64,000 nucleotides of DNA from Mesorhizobium sp. CA14 (GCF_020165195.1 NZ_JAIUHR010000014.1:1-64000); one strand, 5' to 3'; shown: positions 46,692 to 57,416, counted from the stretch's first letter. A program made the numbers and translations. Notes: a model not told the origin generated them from the letters alone.

Positions 46692-47363
46692 TTACGAGCT
46701 TGGAGACAGCCGTTTCGCCGTGCCGCCGCGCTGGTTGAGCGAAACCCAGATATTCGGGTTCTGCTGCGATTGGCGCTTCAGGAAATAATAGCCGGTGGCG
46801 TTCCAGGGCCGGATTTCGTCGACCAGATTGTCCAGCACGAGATCGCCCTTGTCGGTCTTCACCGTCAGGATGGTGTGGCCCTCATTGTGAAGATCGCGCA
46901 CCACCGTCATCAGCAGCGCCTGCCGGGGGAATCCCGCTTCCTGGAGAAGCTTGCGCTTGTAGAGCGCGTAGATCTTGCAATCGCCCTTGCCGTCCGTTGG
47001 ATAGTCCCAGTGGTCCATCATCGTGCCCCAGTGGTCGTAATTGCTGACCGGCTTGATGGAACGGTTCGCCGTCCGGTTTATCCGCCTGAGGATGCTCATG
47101 TTCTGCGCGGTCAGCCTGATGCTGGCGGCGGGCAGGGTAGGCACCTTGCACTCTTTCGGCCGGCGATGACAGAAATCGAGCCAGCCATATGGGACGCTGG
47201 TGCTGCTGCCGACCGCGGCGGAGCTTGCATCAGGTCGTGTCGACGTTAGCTTGAACAGCGACGACTGCGCCGCTGCAGGGCCGACTTGCAGCGATGAGGC
47301 GCCAACCAACGAAACGAGGCCAAGGAGGAAAGAAGAGGTCAGGACGCCAGGGGAACGCTGCAT
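46692..47363 (-). CDS. Transglutaminase-like cysteine peptidase (BTLCP family), exported
   Basis: 223 aa. A signal peptide (to about AAA-QSS, 32) is followed by the BTLCP fold with a complete catalytic triad: Cys129 in GKGDCKIYALYKR, His163 in EGHTIL and Asp178 in VLDNL. Members are periplasmic, often linked with cell-surface adhesin processing such as LapG. ATG 47363 is used; a GTG four codons upstream is possible. It converges on the pseudocaspase gene, an intact cysteine-peptidase fold beside an inactive one. Confidence 0.82.
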   Translation of the reverse strand: MQRSPGVLTSSFLLGLVSLVGASSLQVGPAAAQSSLFKLTSTRPDASSAAVGSSTSVPYGWLDFCHRRPKECKVPTLPAASIRLTAQNMSILRRINRTANRSIKPVSNYDHWGTMMDHWDYPTDGKGDCKIYALYKRKLLQEAGFPRQALLMTVVRDLHNEGHTILTVKTDKGDLVLDNLVDEIRPWNATGYYFLKRQSQQNPNIWVSLNQRGGTAKRLSPSS

Positions 47364-47494
47364 TGCCGACACCACCGCAACCAGAAGACTGGCGAGAAGC
47401 TAATGCGCAAACGCCCGCCCCGCCAATTAAACAATTAATAATGTCCTAACACGATTGTGTTCACTTCAAGGTGGAGGATGCATTCAAGCCGGAA

Positions 47495-47575
47495 TCAACC
47501 GCCTGGTGCGCGGGGGCTGCTCGGGAAGTCGTTCGTCAGGCAGCGAACGGTGACGTTCGTATCAATCGCGAGCAT
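47495..47575 (-). pseudogene. Truncated VapC (PIN domain) toxin remnant
   Basis: The ATG at 47575 overlaps the end of the antitoxin gene, as in intact VapBC pairs, and the first residues MLAIDTNVTVRCLTND are the PIN-domain start with its first catalytic Asp. The frame then ends at TGA 47497-47495 after 26 codons. The other acidic residues and the body of the fold are missing, so the toxin is dead. Confidence 0.65.
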
Positions 47576-47819
47576 GGCGCCGCCGTGCTTCGGCGAGGAC
47601 GCCTGCGTCCATTTCTTCCATTGTCTTCGGCGCGCCGCGGGATGGCAGGGAGCCAAAGACATCGTTCTGCTGTTTCGCCGCGAACACAGGCGCCAGCTTC
47701 AAAAGCACTCCCTCAGCCGTTTCTTCAACCTCGAGCCTCGTTCCCGGGCCCCACTCTTTCCGTTTCCGGATGGCGCTGGGCAGGATCACTTGCCCCTCGG
47801 TCGAGACGGTGGTCGTCAG
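47562..47819 (-). CDS. AbrB/MazE-type antitoxin (VapB-like) with unclear start
   Basis: The swapped-hairpin DNA-binding motif TTTVSTEGQVILPSAIRKRK is followed by a C-terminal toxin-binding tail (about 85 aa in all). No ATG lies in frame: the frame opens with CTG at 47819 after a stop at 47825-47823. An ATG at 47836 is out of frame by one base, and GTG 47789 would cut off the first strand of the domain. A small indel at the start is likely. It is paired with a broken VapC, so it may be a leftover or an orphan regulator. Confidence 0.6.
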   Translation of the reverse strand: MTTTVSTEGQVILPSAIRKRKEWGPGTRLEVEETAEGVLLKLAPVFAAKQQNDVFGSLPSRGAPKTMEEMDAGVLAEARRRHARD

Positions 47820-47874
47820 CTTTCAGAGACGGTCATAGTACCTACCGGTGTAAGACGAAGGCATGGGTTAGGCC

Positions 47875-49287
47875 TCAAACCCTGGTGCCGCCCACCGTCA
47901 TCTGGTTCATCCGCAGATGCGGCTGGCCGACGCCGACAGGCACGCCCTGTCCGGCCTTGCCGCACATGCCGATGCCGGTGTCGAGCTGCATGTCGTTGCC
48001 GATCATGCTGACGCGGTGCATGGCGTCGGGGCCGTTGCCGATCAGCATCGCGCCCTTGATCGGCTGCGTCACCTTGCCGTTCTCGATCATGTAGGCCTCG
48101 GTGCAGCCGAACACGAATTTGCCGGAGGTGATGTCGACCTGGCCGCCGCCGAAGGAAACGGCATAGATGCCGTTCTTGACCGAGGCGATGATCTCTTCCG
48201 GCTGCATGTCGCCGGAGGTCATATAGGTGTTGGTCATGCGCGGCATTGGCTGGTGCGCATAGCCCTCGCGGCGGCCGTTGCCGGTCGCCTTCATACCCAT
48301 CAGCCGGGCGTTCTGGCGGTCCTGCATATAGCCGACCAGTATGCCGTCATCGATCAGCACGTTGCGCGCCGAAGGCGTTCCTTCGTCGTCGACGGTGAGC
48401 GAGCCGCGCCGCTCGGGGATGGTGCCGTCATCGATCACGGTGACGCCCTTCGCTGCCACCTGCTGGCCCATCAGGCCGGCGAAGGCCGATGTCTTCTTGC
48501 GGTTGAAGTCGCCTTCGAGCCCATGGCCGACCGCCTCGTGCAGCATCACGCCCGGCCAGCCGCTGGAGAGCACGATGTCGAACGTGCCCGCCGGCGCAGG
48601 GACGGCCTCGAGATTGACCAGCGCCTGCCGCAGCGCCTCGCTGGCTGCATGCTTCCAGCTTTCCTCGCTGACGAACTCGCCAAAACTCTTGCGGCCGCCC
48701 ATGCCATAGGAGCCGCTCTCTTGCCGGTCGCCGCTGCCGACCACGACCGAGACGTTGATCCGGACCAGCGGGCGGATGTCGCGCACGATCTGCCCGTCGC
48801 CGCGCACGATCTCGACATGCTGCCATGAGGCGGCGAGCGAGGCCGTCACCTGGCGCACGCGCGGATCCTTGGCCCGCAGCCAGCCGTCGATCTCCTGCAG
48901 CAGCTTGGCCTTGGCCTCGAAAGAGGGCGAGGGGATAGGGTTCTCGTCGCCATAGAGATGGCGATTGGTGCGGGCGGGCGCTCCGGCCAATGTGCCGGAA
49001 TAGCCGCCCTTGACCGCCGAGACGGCATCGGCCGCGCGCAGCAGCGAGGCCTCGGACAGATCGCTCGAATGCGCGTAGCCGCTGGCCTCGCCGGCCACGG
49101 CGCGCAGGCCAAAACCCTGGTCGGTGTTGAAATTGGCCGTCTTCAGCCGGCCATTGTCGAACATCAGCGCTTCATTCTCGCTGTATTCGAGGAACAGCTC
49201 GCCGTCGTCGGCGCCCTTGATGGTGTCGGTGACGATCTCCTTGACGCGATCGTCGGAAATATCGAATTGGCCGATCAGGCTGTTCAT
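47875..49287 (-). CDS. tldD: Metalloprotease TldD
   Basis: 470 aa, normal length. It carries the zinc motif HEAVGHGLEGDF (HExxxH) and the third-ligand region ending in FGCTEAYMIENGKVTQPIKGAMLIG. TldD works with TldE/PmbA to degrade unfolded peptides and process small toxins or antitoxins such as CcdA and microcins. ATG 49287 gives the usual N-terminus (MNSLIGQFDIS); upstream frame extends without a ribosome site. Confidence 0.92.
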   Translation of the reverse strand: MNSLIGQFDISDDRVKEIVTDTIKGADDGELFLEYSENEALMFDNGRLKTANFNTDQGFGLRAVAGEASGYAHSSDLSEASLLRAADAVSAVKGGYSGTLAGAPARTNRHLYGDENPIPSPSFEAKAKLLQEIDGWLRAKDPRVRQVTASLAASWQHVEIVRGDGQIVRDIRPLVRINVSVVVGSGDRQESGSYGMGGRKSFGEFVSEESWKHAASEALRQALVNLEAVPAPAGTFDIVLSSGWPGVMLHEAVGHGLEGDFNRKKTSAFAGLMGQQVAAKGVTVIDDGTIPERRGSLTVDDEGTPSARNVLIDDGILVGYMQDRQNARLMGMKATGNGRREGYAHQPMPRMTNTYMTSGDMQPEEIIASVKNGIYAVSFGGGQVDITSGKFVFGCTEAYMIENGKVTQPIKGAMLIGNGPDAMHRVSMIGNDMQLDTGIGMCGKAGQGVPVGVGQPHLRMNQMTVGGTRV

Positions 49288-49387
49288 GGCTAATCCATTC
49301 GTGGAAATAAAATCGTTGCACCGGATGTAGGCGCGAAGCCGCCGTTGCACAATCGCCAACAGGATCAAGCCGACGATTGCGCCGCCG

Positions 49388-49855
49388 TCACTCGCCGCTC
49401 AGGAAGTTCTTGATGTTGGCGGCCATCGCGTTCCAGGTGGAAAACTGTTCCTCGAGATTGGCTTTGGTGATGCCACCGGCGAAAGAGACATCCATCTTGA
49501 AATTCGAGCCGTCGCCCGAATAGGCCTTCACCCAGCGGTATTTTGCGTTCCAGGCGTTGGCTTGGTCGGCGGTGAGCGGGTCGGTGTAGCCGGTCGAGAA
49601 CTGCAGCGACTTGCAGTTCTCGTGGTCTTCGCAGCCGTAGAAATAAATCACGTATTTGACGCCCTCGACCCGTCCGGAAATCATCGGGTCGCCATTGTCG
49701 TCCCTGTCCATCTTGGCCGAACCGAAACCCTTGGCGATATCGAGGATCGCCGCCGGCTCCGGGCTCTGGAGTATTTCGGCATCCTCGGCCCGCGCGGCCG
49801 AAACCGCAGCGACCAGCGCCAGACCGGTGACGAAAGCGGATAAATTCGCGCGCAT
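49388..49855 (-). CDS. YbjN domain-containing exported protein
   Basis: 155 aa with a signal peptide (ending near ARA, about 23). The mature part fits the YbjN family, with an ILDIAKGFGSAKMDRDDNGDP opening and the IYFYGCEDHENCKSLQF strand with a paired Cys. AGGAGG lies before ATG 49855. The role is unknown; other members are small periplasmic or type-III-chaperone-like proteins. Confidence 0.78.
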   Translation of the reverse strand: MRANLSAFVTGLALVAAVSAARAEDAEILQSPEPAAILDIAKGFGSAKMDRDDNGDPMISGRVEGVKYVIYFYGCEDHENCKSLQFSTGYTDPLTADQANAWNAKYRWVKAYSGDGSNFKMDVSFAGGITKANLEEQFSTWNAMAANIKNFLSGE

Positions 49856-49927
49856 TGAGCCTCCTGGCCGCCAAACGCGCATTCGCCACCGGACCTCAGC
49901 GTCAGGAGCGGCGCATGGGTAAGAAGA

Positions 49928-50467
49928 TCAAGGTAGGGCAGCGAAACCTTCCGCAAAGCCCTTGAGGTCGACGGGAATGCCGATGCCTTCCTCGGGCGTC
50001 TGGAAGACGATGAAGGTGGCCGAGGTGCCGCTCTTTAACGTGTCGAGCAGCGGCTTTTCGAGGATTACCTCGGCGTAGCAGCCGTCCTGGAAGCAGCGCA
50101 CGAAATAGGCGCGGCCGATGTCCTTGCCGTCGACATTGAGGCCGAGGCCGTTGGGGAGCAGCACGCCGAGCGGCGCCAGCACGCGCAGGATCTCGGCCTT
50201 GTTGTCGGCGGTGCGCAGCACCACGACCGAAAGGCCCATTTCAGGACGGTCCTCGGCGACGACGTTCTGCATCATCACGCATTGCTCGGACGTCGCGCCC
50301 GCCGGCGTGTCGCAGATGATCGACCACGCGCCATGCGTCGACTTTACCGTGCCGCTCGGGGGCGTGGCATTGTTCGGCGAGGCGGCAGCGCCAACGGCTA
50401 TGCCGACGCCGAGCAAGGCAAGGGCAAGAACGACCTTCGCCAAGGTTCTCGAAAGCCAGGAAGTCAT
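49928..50467 (-). CDS. Invasion-associated locus B (IalB) family protein
   Basis: 179 aa. A signal peptide is followed by the IalB pattern: HGAWSIICDTPAGATSEQCVMMQNV, then RCFQDGCYAEVIL with conserved cysteine pairs. IalB-family proteins are periplasmic; in Bartonella one contributes to erythrocyte invasion, while in free-living rhizobia the role is unclear. ATG 50467 follows GGAG; an in-frame start seven codons earlier is possible. Confidence 0.82.
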   Translation of the reverse strand: MTSWLSRTLAKVVLALALLGVGIAVGAAASPNNATPPSGTVKSTHGAWSIICDTPAGATSEQCVMMQNVVAEDRPEMGLSVVVLRTADNKAEILRVLAPLGVLLPNGLGLNVDGKDIGRAYFVRCFQDGCYAEVILEKPLLDTLKSGTSATFIVFQTPEEGIGIPVDLKGFAEGFAALP

Positions 50468-50795
50468 GACGGCTCCATTGCGAATCACGGCACTTTAAGC
50501 CGCGCCGGGGCCAAGTAAAGGATGAGACCGTCGCCGGCCCGCCCCGATACCGGCAATTCCATGCTTTTCCAAAGCAAATTCGCCCGAATTGCGACCGTTG
50601 CGCATATAGCGCGGCGGGCGCGGAAGATGGCCTTCGGCCTGCGCGCAAAAATGCCGCACGGTTTCCTCCGCTCCTTTCTTGCGGAGGGAAATAGAGTATG
50701 GTTTGAACCACCCTAGGCACAGACCGGGATTCCCGATCCCGGCAGCGTCCGTTATTGGTGCGACCAGATCGCGGGAAGTGGGAGACGAGAGGGCG
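50468..50795. promoter_or_regulatory. Divergent region between ialB-like gene and the cytochrome oxidase operon
   Basis: 328 bp without a gene. It must contain the coxB promoter. A perfect CCGGGAT/ATCCCGG hairpin (50724-50742) lies in the probable 5' leader, and GGAGACGAGAGG precedes the coxB start. No Fnr/FixK-type box is visible. Confidence 0.45.
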
Positions 50796-51680
50796 ATGAG
50801 GAAATTCCTGGCAAGCGCTGAATTCTTGGCAGGTGCGGCAGCTTCGGCCGTGCTCTTCTCCAGTGCTGCGGCCCGTGCCGACCAGCCGCGGGAATGGGAG
50901 GTGACCTTCCAGGCTCCGGCGACCGACATGATGCGGCAGATCGAGCGGTTCGGGAACTACACCATGTGGTTCATCGTCCCGATCACCGTCCTTGTGCTGG
51001 TGCTTCTGCTGGTCTGCATCGTCAAGTTCCGCGCCAGCGCCAACCCGGTGCCGTCCAGGACCAGCCACAACACGCTGATCGAGGTGATCTGGACCGTCGG
51101 ACCGGTGATCGTGCTTCTGCTCATCGCCATTCCCTCCTTCCAGCTGCTCACCGCGCAATACACCCCGCCGGAAGAAGCCAAGCTCACCGTCAAGGCGACC
51201 GGCAACCAGTGGAACTGGGATTACGAATATCAGGTCGACAAGACCTTCTCCTTCAACTCGGCGGTTCTCCAGGATGCCGACCGCGCCAAGGCCGGCAAGG
51301 AAGATCGCGCTCTCTATCCGCGCCTGCTCGCGGTCGACAACGAGCTGGTCGTGCCGGTCAACACCATGACCCGCGTGCTGATCACCGCGACGGACGTCAT
51401 CCACTCCTTCGCCGTGCCGTCCTTCGGCATCAAGATGGACGCCGTCCCCGGCCGCACCAACGAGACCTGGTTCAAGGCCGAGAAGGAAGGCCTCTACTAC
51501 GGCCAGTGCTCGCAGCTCTGCGGCAAGGACCATGCCTTCATGCCGATCGCGGTGCGCGTCGTGTCCGATGCGCAGTTCAAGACCTGGCTGGACACGGCCA
51601 AGACCGATGTGCCCGCCGCCAACAAGGCGCTGATGGCCGAGATCGATGGTACCAACAAGGTAGCGGCCGCCGGCAACTGA
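50796..51680 (+). CDS. coxB: Cytochrome c oxidase subunit II (aa3 type)
   Basis: 294 aa. The signal peptide (to about 28) and two membrane helices (near 47-72 and 92-112) precede the periplasmic cupredoxin domain. The CuA site CSQLCGKDH (Cys238, Cys242, His246) is intact. It receives electrons from cytochrome c. Start 50796 gives the proper signal peptide, while the longer frame upstream lacks support. First gene of the oxidase operon. Confidence 0.94.
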   Translation: MRKFLASAEFLAGAAASAVLFSSAAARADQPREWEVTFQAPATDMMRQIERFGNYTMWFIVPITVLVLVLLLVCIVKFRASANPVPSRTSHNTLIEVIWTVGPVIVLLLIAIPSFQLLTAQYTPPEEAKLTVKATGNQWNWDYEYQVDKTFSFNSAVLQDADRAKAGKEDRALYPRLLAVDNELVVPVNTMTRVLITATDVIHSFAVPSFGIKMDAVPGRTNETWFKAEKEGLYYGQCSQLCGKDHAFMPIAVRVVSDAQFKTWLDTAKTDVPAANKALMAEIDGTNKVAAAGN

Positions 51681-51703
51681 TGCCGCGGGTTAGCAAGATT
51701 TAG

Positions 51704-53368
<1,665 letters not shown>

Positions 53369-53386
53369 GCGCCCCTACGCATACAG

Positions 53387-53413
53387 GACCGCCGGCTTGC
53401 CCGGCGGTCTTGG
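53387..53413 (+). terminator. Perfect hairpin between coxA and ctaB, terminator- or attenuator-like
   Basis: GACCGCCGG (53387-53395), loop CTTGC, CCGGCGGTC (53401-53409), then TTGG. The T-run is short, so partial termination or RNA stabilisation is more likely than a full stop, allowing more subunit I/II than assembly factor. Confidence 0.5.
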
Positions 53414-53441
53414 CCAACGGAATGATGGACTTTAAGTACGA

Positions 53442-54386
53442 ATGGCCCTTGCCGAAGACAGATCGATGGAGGAAGCGGGTTTTCGCATGTCGGAAGCGAC
53501 CGCAGGCGATTTCTTCGCCCTCCTGAAGCCGCGCGTCATGTCGCTGGTCGTCTTCACGGCTTTTGTCGGCATGATCGCTGCCCCCGTCGCCATCAATCCG
53601 CTCATCGCGGTGATCGCCATCCTCGCAATCGCCATTGGCGCCGGCGCCTCGGGCGCGCTCAACATGTGGTACGACGCCGATATCGACGCCGTGATGACCA
53701 GGACCGCCGGCCGTCCGGTGCCGTCCGGTCGCGTCACGCCAGGCGAGGCGTTGAGCTTCGGCCTTGTGCTGTCGGTGCTGTCGGTGATGACGCTCGGCGT
53801 GCTGGTCAACTGGCTGTCGGCATCGCTTCTCGCCTTCACCATCTTCTTCTACGCCGTCATCTACACCATGTGGCTGAAGCGCTGGACGCCGCAGAACATT
53901 GTCATCGGCGGCGCCGCCGGCGCCATCCCGCCGGTGATCGGCTGGGCCGCCGTGACCGGCTCGGTCAGCCTCGAAAGCGTGATCCTGTTCCTGATCATCT
54001 TCCTGTGGACGCCGCCGCATTTCTGGGCGCTGGCTCTCTTCAAGTCCGACGACTACGCCCGCGCCGGCATCCCGATGATGCCGAATGTCGCCGGCCATGC
54101 CTCGACCCGTAGGCAGATCTTTGCCTATGCGCTGATCCTGGCGCCGGTCGGCGTGCTGCCCTGGGCGCTTGGTTACACCACGGCCGGCTATGGCCTCGTC
54201 TCGGCCGCCCTCGGCGCGGGCTTCGTCTGGTATGCCTGGAAAGTGCTTGCCATGGCCGACGACGACCGCGCGATGAAGCCGGCCAAGGCCCTGTTCGGTT
54301 ATTCGCTGCTCTATCTCTTCGCCATCTTCGCCGCCTATCTCGTCGATTGCGTGGTTGGGCGCGCGCTCATGATGGGGGGAGTATGA
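53442..54386 (+). CDS. ctaB: Protoheme IX farnesyltransferase (heme O synthase)
   Basis: 314 aa UbiA-type prenyltransferase with about eight to nine membrane segments. The first aspartate-rich motif is [23 protein letters not shown]; the second region is [24 protein letters not shown]. It attaches farnesyl to heme B on the way to the heme A of the aa3 oxidase. It lies between the oxidase subunits and ends overlapping the next start (ATGA). Confidence 0.94.
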   Translation: MALAEDRSMEEAGFRMSEATAGDFFALLKPRVMSLVVFTAFVGMIAAPVAINPLIAVIAILAIAIGAGASGALNMWYDADIDAVMTRTAGRPVPSGRVTPGEALSFGLVLSVLSVMTLGVLVNWLSASLLAFTIFFYAVIYTMWLKRWTPQNIVIGGAAGAIPPVIGWAAVTGSVSLESVILFLIIFLWTPPHFWALALFKSDDYARAGIPMMPNVAGHASTRRQIFAYALILAPVGVLPWALGYTTAGYGLVSAALGAGFVWYAWKVLAMADDDRAMKPAKALFGYSLLYLFAIFAAYLVDCVVGRALMMGGV

Positions 54387-54574
54387 CCGTGGCCGACAAG
54401 AACCTCGAACTGGTCACGCTGACCGAGCGTCAGCGCAAGGCGCGCCGCAACCGCTCCATCGCCATCGGCGTCGCGCTGGCGGCGCTCGTCATCATCTTCT
54501 ATGCCGCCACCATCGTGCGCTTCGGTCATCATGGCGCGAGCCTCACCGGCTCGGGTCTGTTTGGGGGCGGCTGA
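54383..54574 (+). CDS. Small single-span membrane protein of the oxidase operon (CoxF-like)
   Basis: 63 aa: a basic cytoplasmic start ([16 protein letters not shown]), one membrane helix (about 25-45) and a Gly-rich tail. It sits between ctaB and ctaG with four-base and one-base overlaps (ATGA, TGATG), so it is made with them. The position matches the small CoxF protein of alphaproteobacterial operons; its function is not established. GGGGGGAG precedes the ATG. Confidence 0.75.
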   Translation: MTVADKNLELVTLTERQRKARRNRSIAIGVALAALVIIFYAATIVRFGHHGASLTGSGLFGGG

Positions 54575-55200
54575 TGAGCGGCGACTTGAGCAAGCCCCGT
54601 AAGGTCAACAACGGCATCGTCGCCGCTGTCTGCCTCGCCTTCTTCACCGGTATGATCGGCATGGCCTATGCGGCGGTGCCGCTCTACAAGATGTTCTGCC
54701 AGGTCACCGGCTATGGCGGCACCACGCAGCGCGCCGAGAAGCAATATGCCGGCCGTGTGCTCGACCGCGATATCACCATCCGCTTCGATGCCAACACCAA
54801 CGGCATTCCCTGGCAGTTCGAGCCGGTCGCCCGTTCGGTGACGATCAAGATCGGCGAGACGACCCAGGCGCATTACAGCGCAACCAATAAGTTCGATCGC
54901 CCCATCACCGGCCGCGCTTCGTTCAACGTGCAGCCTGAAATGGCCGGCGCCTATTTCAACAAGGTGGAGTGCTTCTGCTTCACCGACACGACGCTGACGC
55001 CCGGCGAGACGCTGGACATGCCGGTCGTGTTCTATGTCGATCCAGACATCGTCAACGTGCCGGAACTCAAGGACTTGAAGACGATCACCCTGTCCTACAC
55101 GATGTTCCCGGTCGAAAAGAAACAGCCGGTCGCCTCGTCGGCACCGGCCGCTGGCAGCAGCAACAAAGTTCCAGATTCCGACGCAAGCCTCGGGGGTTGA
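54574..55200 (+). CDS. ctaG: Cytochrome c oxidase assembly protein CtaG (Cox11 family)
   Basis: 208 aa. One N-terminal membrane anchor (about 14-36) ending [17 protein letters not shown] is followed by a periplasmic immunoglobulin-like domain with the copper-binding pair in ECFCF (Cys133, Cys135). It delivers copper to CuB of subunit I. Coupled to the preceding small gene, and followed at 1 bp by coxC. Confidence 0.93.
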   Translation: MSGDLSKPRKVNNGIVAAVCLAFFTGMIGMAYAAVPLYKMFCQVTGYGGTTQRAEKQYAGRVLDRDITIRFDANTNGIPWQFEPVARSVTIKIGETTQAHYSATNKFDRPITGRASFNVQPEMAGAYFNKVECFCFTDTTLTPGETLDMPVVFYVDPDIVNVPELKDLKTITLSYTMFPVEKKQPVASSAPAAGSSNKVPDSDASLGG

Positions 55201-55201
55201 T

Positions 55202-56083
55202 ATGGCAGACGCGCACGCAAAACCACACCACGACTACCATCTCGTCAACCCGAGCCCCTGGCCTTTCCTGGGCTCGATCGGCGCGCTGGTCACCGCCGTC
55301 GGCGGCGTCTGCCTGATGCAGTATCTGAAGGGCGGCAATTTCCCGGTCTTCGGCCACAACATCGCCAATCCGTGGCTGTTCTTCATCGGCATGATCATCG
55401 TGCTTTACACGATGTTCGCCTGGTGGTCGGACACCATCAAGGAAGCGCATGAGGGCTACCATACGCGCGTCGTGTCGCTGCATCTGCGCTACGGCATGAT
55501 CATGTTCATCGCCTCCGAGGTGATGTTCTTCGTCGCCTGGTTCTGGGCCTTCTTCGACGCAAGTCTCTTCCCCGGCGAGGCGAACCAGTATGCCCGCACC
55601 GCTTTCACCGGCGGCGTGTGGCCGCCGAAGGGGCTTGAAGTCCTCGATCCCTTCCACCTGCCGCTCTACAACACCATCATCCTGCTTCTGTCGGGCACGA
55701 CGGTGACCTGGGCGCACCACGCGCTCCTGCATGGCGACCGCAAGGGCCTGATCAACGGCCTGGTGCTGACCGTAGGCCTCGGTATGCTGTTCACCATGGT
55801 GCAGGCCTACGAGTACATGCACGCTCCGTTCGGCTTCAGGGATTCGATCTACGGCGCCACCTTCTTCATGGCCACCGGCTTCCACGGCTTCCATGTCATC
55901 ATCGGCACCATCTTCCTGCTGGTCTGCCTCGTGCGTGCGATGCGCGGCGACTTCACCCCAAAGCAGCATTTCGGCTTCGAGGCGGCCGCCTGGTACTGGC
56001 ACTTCGTCGACGTGGTCTGGCTGTTCCTGTTCAGCGCCATCTATGTCTGGGCCTCGAACGGCGCACTGATCGAAGGCCATTAA
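55202..56083 (+). CDS. coxC: Cytochrome c oxidase subunit III
   Basis: 293 aa with seven membrane helices. Landmarks are [40 protein letters not shown] and [14 protein letters not shown]; the C-terminal [14 protein letters not shown] is diagnostic. It stabilises subunit I and its proton channel. It is the last gene before a strong terminator. Confidence 0.95.
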   Translation: MADAHAKPHHDYHLVNPSPWPFLGSIGALVTAVGGVCLMQYLKGGNFPVFGHNIANPWLFFIGMIIVLYTMFAWWSDTIKEAHEGYHTRVVSLHLRYGMIMFIASEVMFFVAWFWAFFDASLFPGEANQYARTAFTGGVWPPKGLEVLDPFHLPLYNTIILLLSGTTVTWAHHALLHGDRKGLINGLVLTVGLGMLFTMVQAYEYMHAPFGFRDSIYGATFFMATGFHGFHVIIGTIFLLVCLVRAMRGDFTPKQHFGFEAAAWYWHFVDVVWLFLFSAIYVWASNGALIEGH

Positions 56084-56108
56084 ACCGACGGGTTTCGCAA
56101 TCCCAAAG

Positions 56109-56141
56109 GGCGGCTGCGGCGACGCGGCCGCCTTATTCTTT
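56109..56141 (+). terminator. Rho-independent terminator of the cytochrome oxidase operon
   Basis: A 10-bp stem GGCGGCTGCG/CGCGGCCGCC (one G-T pair) closed by a GCGA tetraloop of the GNRA class and followed by TTATTCTTT. It lies 26 bp past the coxC stop. Confidence 0.85.
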
Positions 56142-56167
56142 GGGGCGAAAAGGTCTACGGTGAGAAC

Positions 56168-56554
56168 ATGAACGAAGATAAAGCGATCTGGCCCCCCATC
56201 GATCCGATCTCGGCCGGCCTGCACGGCCGCTGCCCGCGCTGCGGCGAAGGCAAGCTGTTCTCGGGTTTCCTCACCGTCGGCAAGCGCTGCTACAATTGCG
56301 GGCTCGATTATTCCTTCGCCGATGCCGGAGACGGACCGGCGGTGTTCGTCATCCTGATCATCGGCTTCATCGTCGTTGGCTTGGCGCTGTGGATGGAGGT
56401 GACGCTCAGCCCGCCGCTCTGGCTGCACTTCATTTTGTGGATACCGCTGGCGCTGGTTCTCTGCCTGACGGCGCTGCGCCTCATCAAGGGCGTGCTGATC
56501 ACCTTGCAATATTCCAAGAAGGCCGCTGAAGGCAGGCTGGAATCCCAAGAATGA
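56168..56554 (+). CDS. DUF983 membrane protein with zinc-ribbon-like cysteines
   Basis: 128 aa. The N-terminus has CPRCGEGKLF and CYNCGLDYSF (two CxxC pairs, probable zinc knuckle); two membrane helices follow (about 57-76 and 82-104). DUF983 genes sit beside oxidase clusters in many alphaproteobacteria, so a role in oxidase biogenesis is likely but unproven. Its TGA overlaps the SURF1 start (ATGA). Confidence 0.87.
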   Translation: MNEDKAIWPPIDPISAGLHGRCPRCGEGKLFSGFLTVGKRCYNCGLDYSFADAGDGPAVFVILIIGFIVVGLALWMEVTLSPPLWLHFILWIPLALVLCLTALRLIKGVLITLQYSKKAAEGRLESQE

Positions 56555-57306
56555 ATGAGACGACAGGCCCGGTTGCCGGCCGTTCGCGGCCGCGCGCGGC
56601 GTTGCTCATCGGTCTCGGCCTCGTGCTGTTCGCCGTCCTGATCGGGCTCGGCACCTGGCAGGTTCAGCGCTTGCACTGGAAGGAGCACCTGCTCGCGACC
56701 ATCGACAAGCGCACGCATTCCGCGCCGTTGCCGCTGGCCGACGTCGAGAGGCAATTCGCCGCTTCCCACGATGTCGATTACACCCCGGTGACGGTGACCG
56801 GAACGTTCCTGCACAAGGGCGAGCGGCACTTCTTTTCAACCTGGCAAAGCGACAGCGGCTTCAACGTCTACACGCCCCTGCAGCTCGAGGACGGCCGCTT
56901 CGTGCTCGTCAACCGCGGCTTCGTTCCCTACGATCTCAAGGACCCGGCCAAGCGCCAACAGGGCCAAATTGCCGGCAAGGTGACGGTGACCGGACTTGCC
57001 CGCAATCCGCTGCCCGCAAAGCCGTCGATGATGCTTCCCGACAATGACGTCGCCAAGAACATCTTCTATTGGAAGGACCGCGACGTCATGGCGGTGACCG
57101 CCGGCTTGCCTGCCGGCTTCGTGCTGGTGCCGTTCTTCATCGATGCCGACAAGACGCCGAATCCCGGCGGTCTGCCGGTCGGTGGCGTCACCATCATCGA
57201 CCTGCCGAACAACCACCTGCAATATGCCGTCACCTGGTACGGGCTGGCCGCCGCCCTTGCAGCCGTGCTGATCCTGAGGTTGCGCCGCCCGGCGAAGGAG
57301 CAGTGA
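56551..57306 (+). CDS. SURF1 family cytochrome oxidase biogenesis protein
   Basis: 251 aa. Two membrane helices bracket a periplasmic domain: the N-terminal one ends GLGTWQVQRLHWKEHLL (GxWQxxR motif), and the C-terminal one has NNHLQYAVTWYGLA (the family HxxYAxTWY motif). SURF1 helps insert heme A into subunit I. Coupled to DUF983 by a four-base overlap. Confidence 0.92.
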   Translation: MNETTGPVAGRSRPRAALLIGLGLVLFAVLIGLGTWQVQRLHWKEHLLATIDKRTHSAPLPLADVERQFAASHDVDYTPVTVTGTFLHKGERHFFSTWQSDSGFNVYTPLQLEDGRFVLVNRGFVPYDLKDPAKRQQGQIAGKVTVTGLARNPLPAKPSMMLPDNDVAKNIFYWKDRDVMAVTAGLPAGFVLVPFFIDADKTPNPGGLPVGGVTIIDLPNNHLQYAVTWYGLAAALAAVLILRLRRPAKEQ

Positions 57307-57365
57307 GCGCCGCCGCTCTTGACAGGGCAGGGGTGCACGTCTCATTTCGCCTACATCAACGAGAT

Positions 57366-57416
57366 AGAGCATGATGTGGTCCGAAAACCGCTACACACTT
57401 TTCGGCATCATGCTCT
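57366..57416 (+). repeat. Palindromic intergenic repeat with AAAA-CCGC loop-TTTT core (copy R3)
   Basis: Outer stem AGAGCATGATG/CATCATGCTCT (11 bp, perfect), 4-nt left bulge TGGT, inner stem CCGAAAA/TTTTCGG (7 bp, perfect) and loop CCGCTACACAC. The outer stem differs wholly from R1 and R2 while the core is kept. It is the main content of the 138-bp gap before ispH. Confidence 0.8.
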
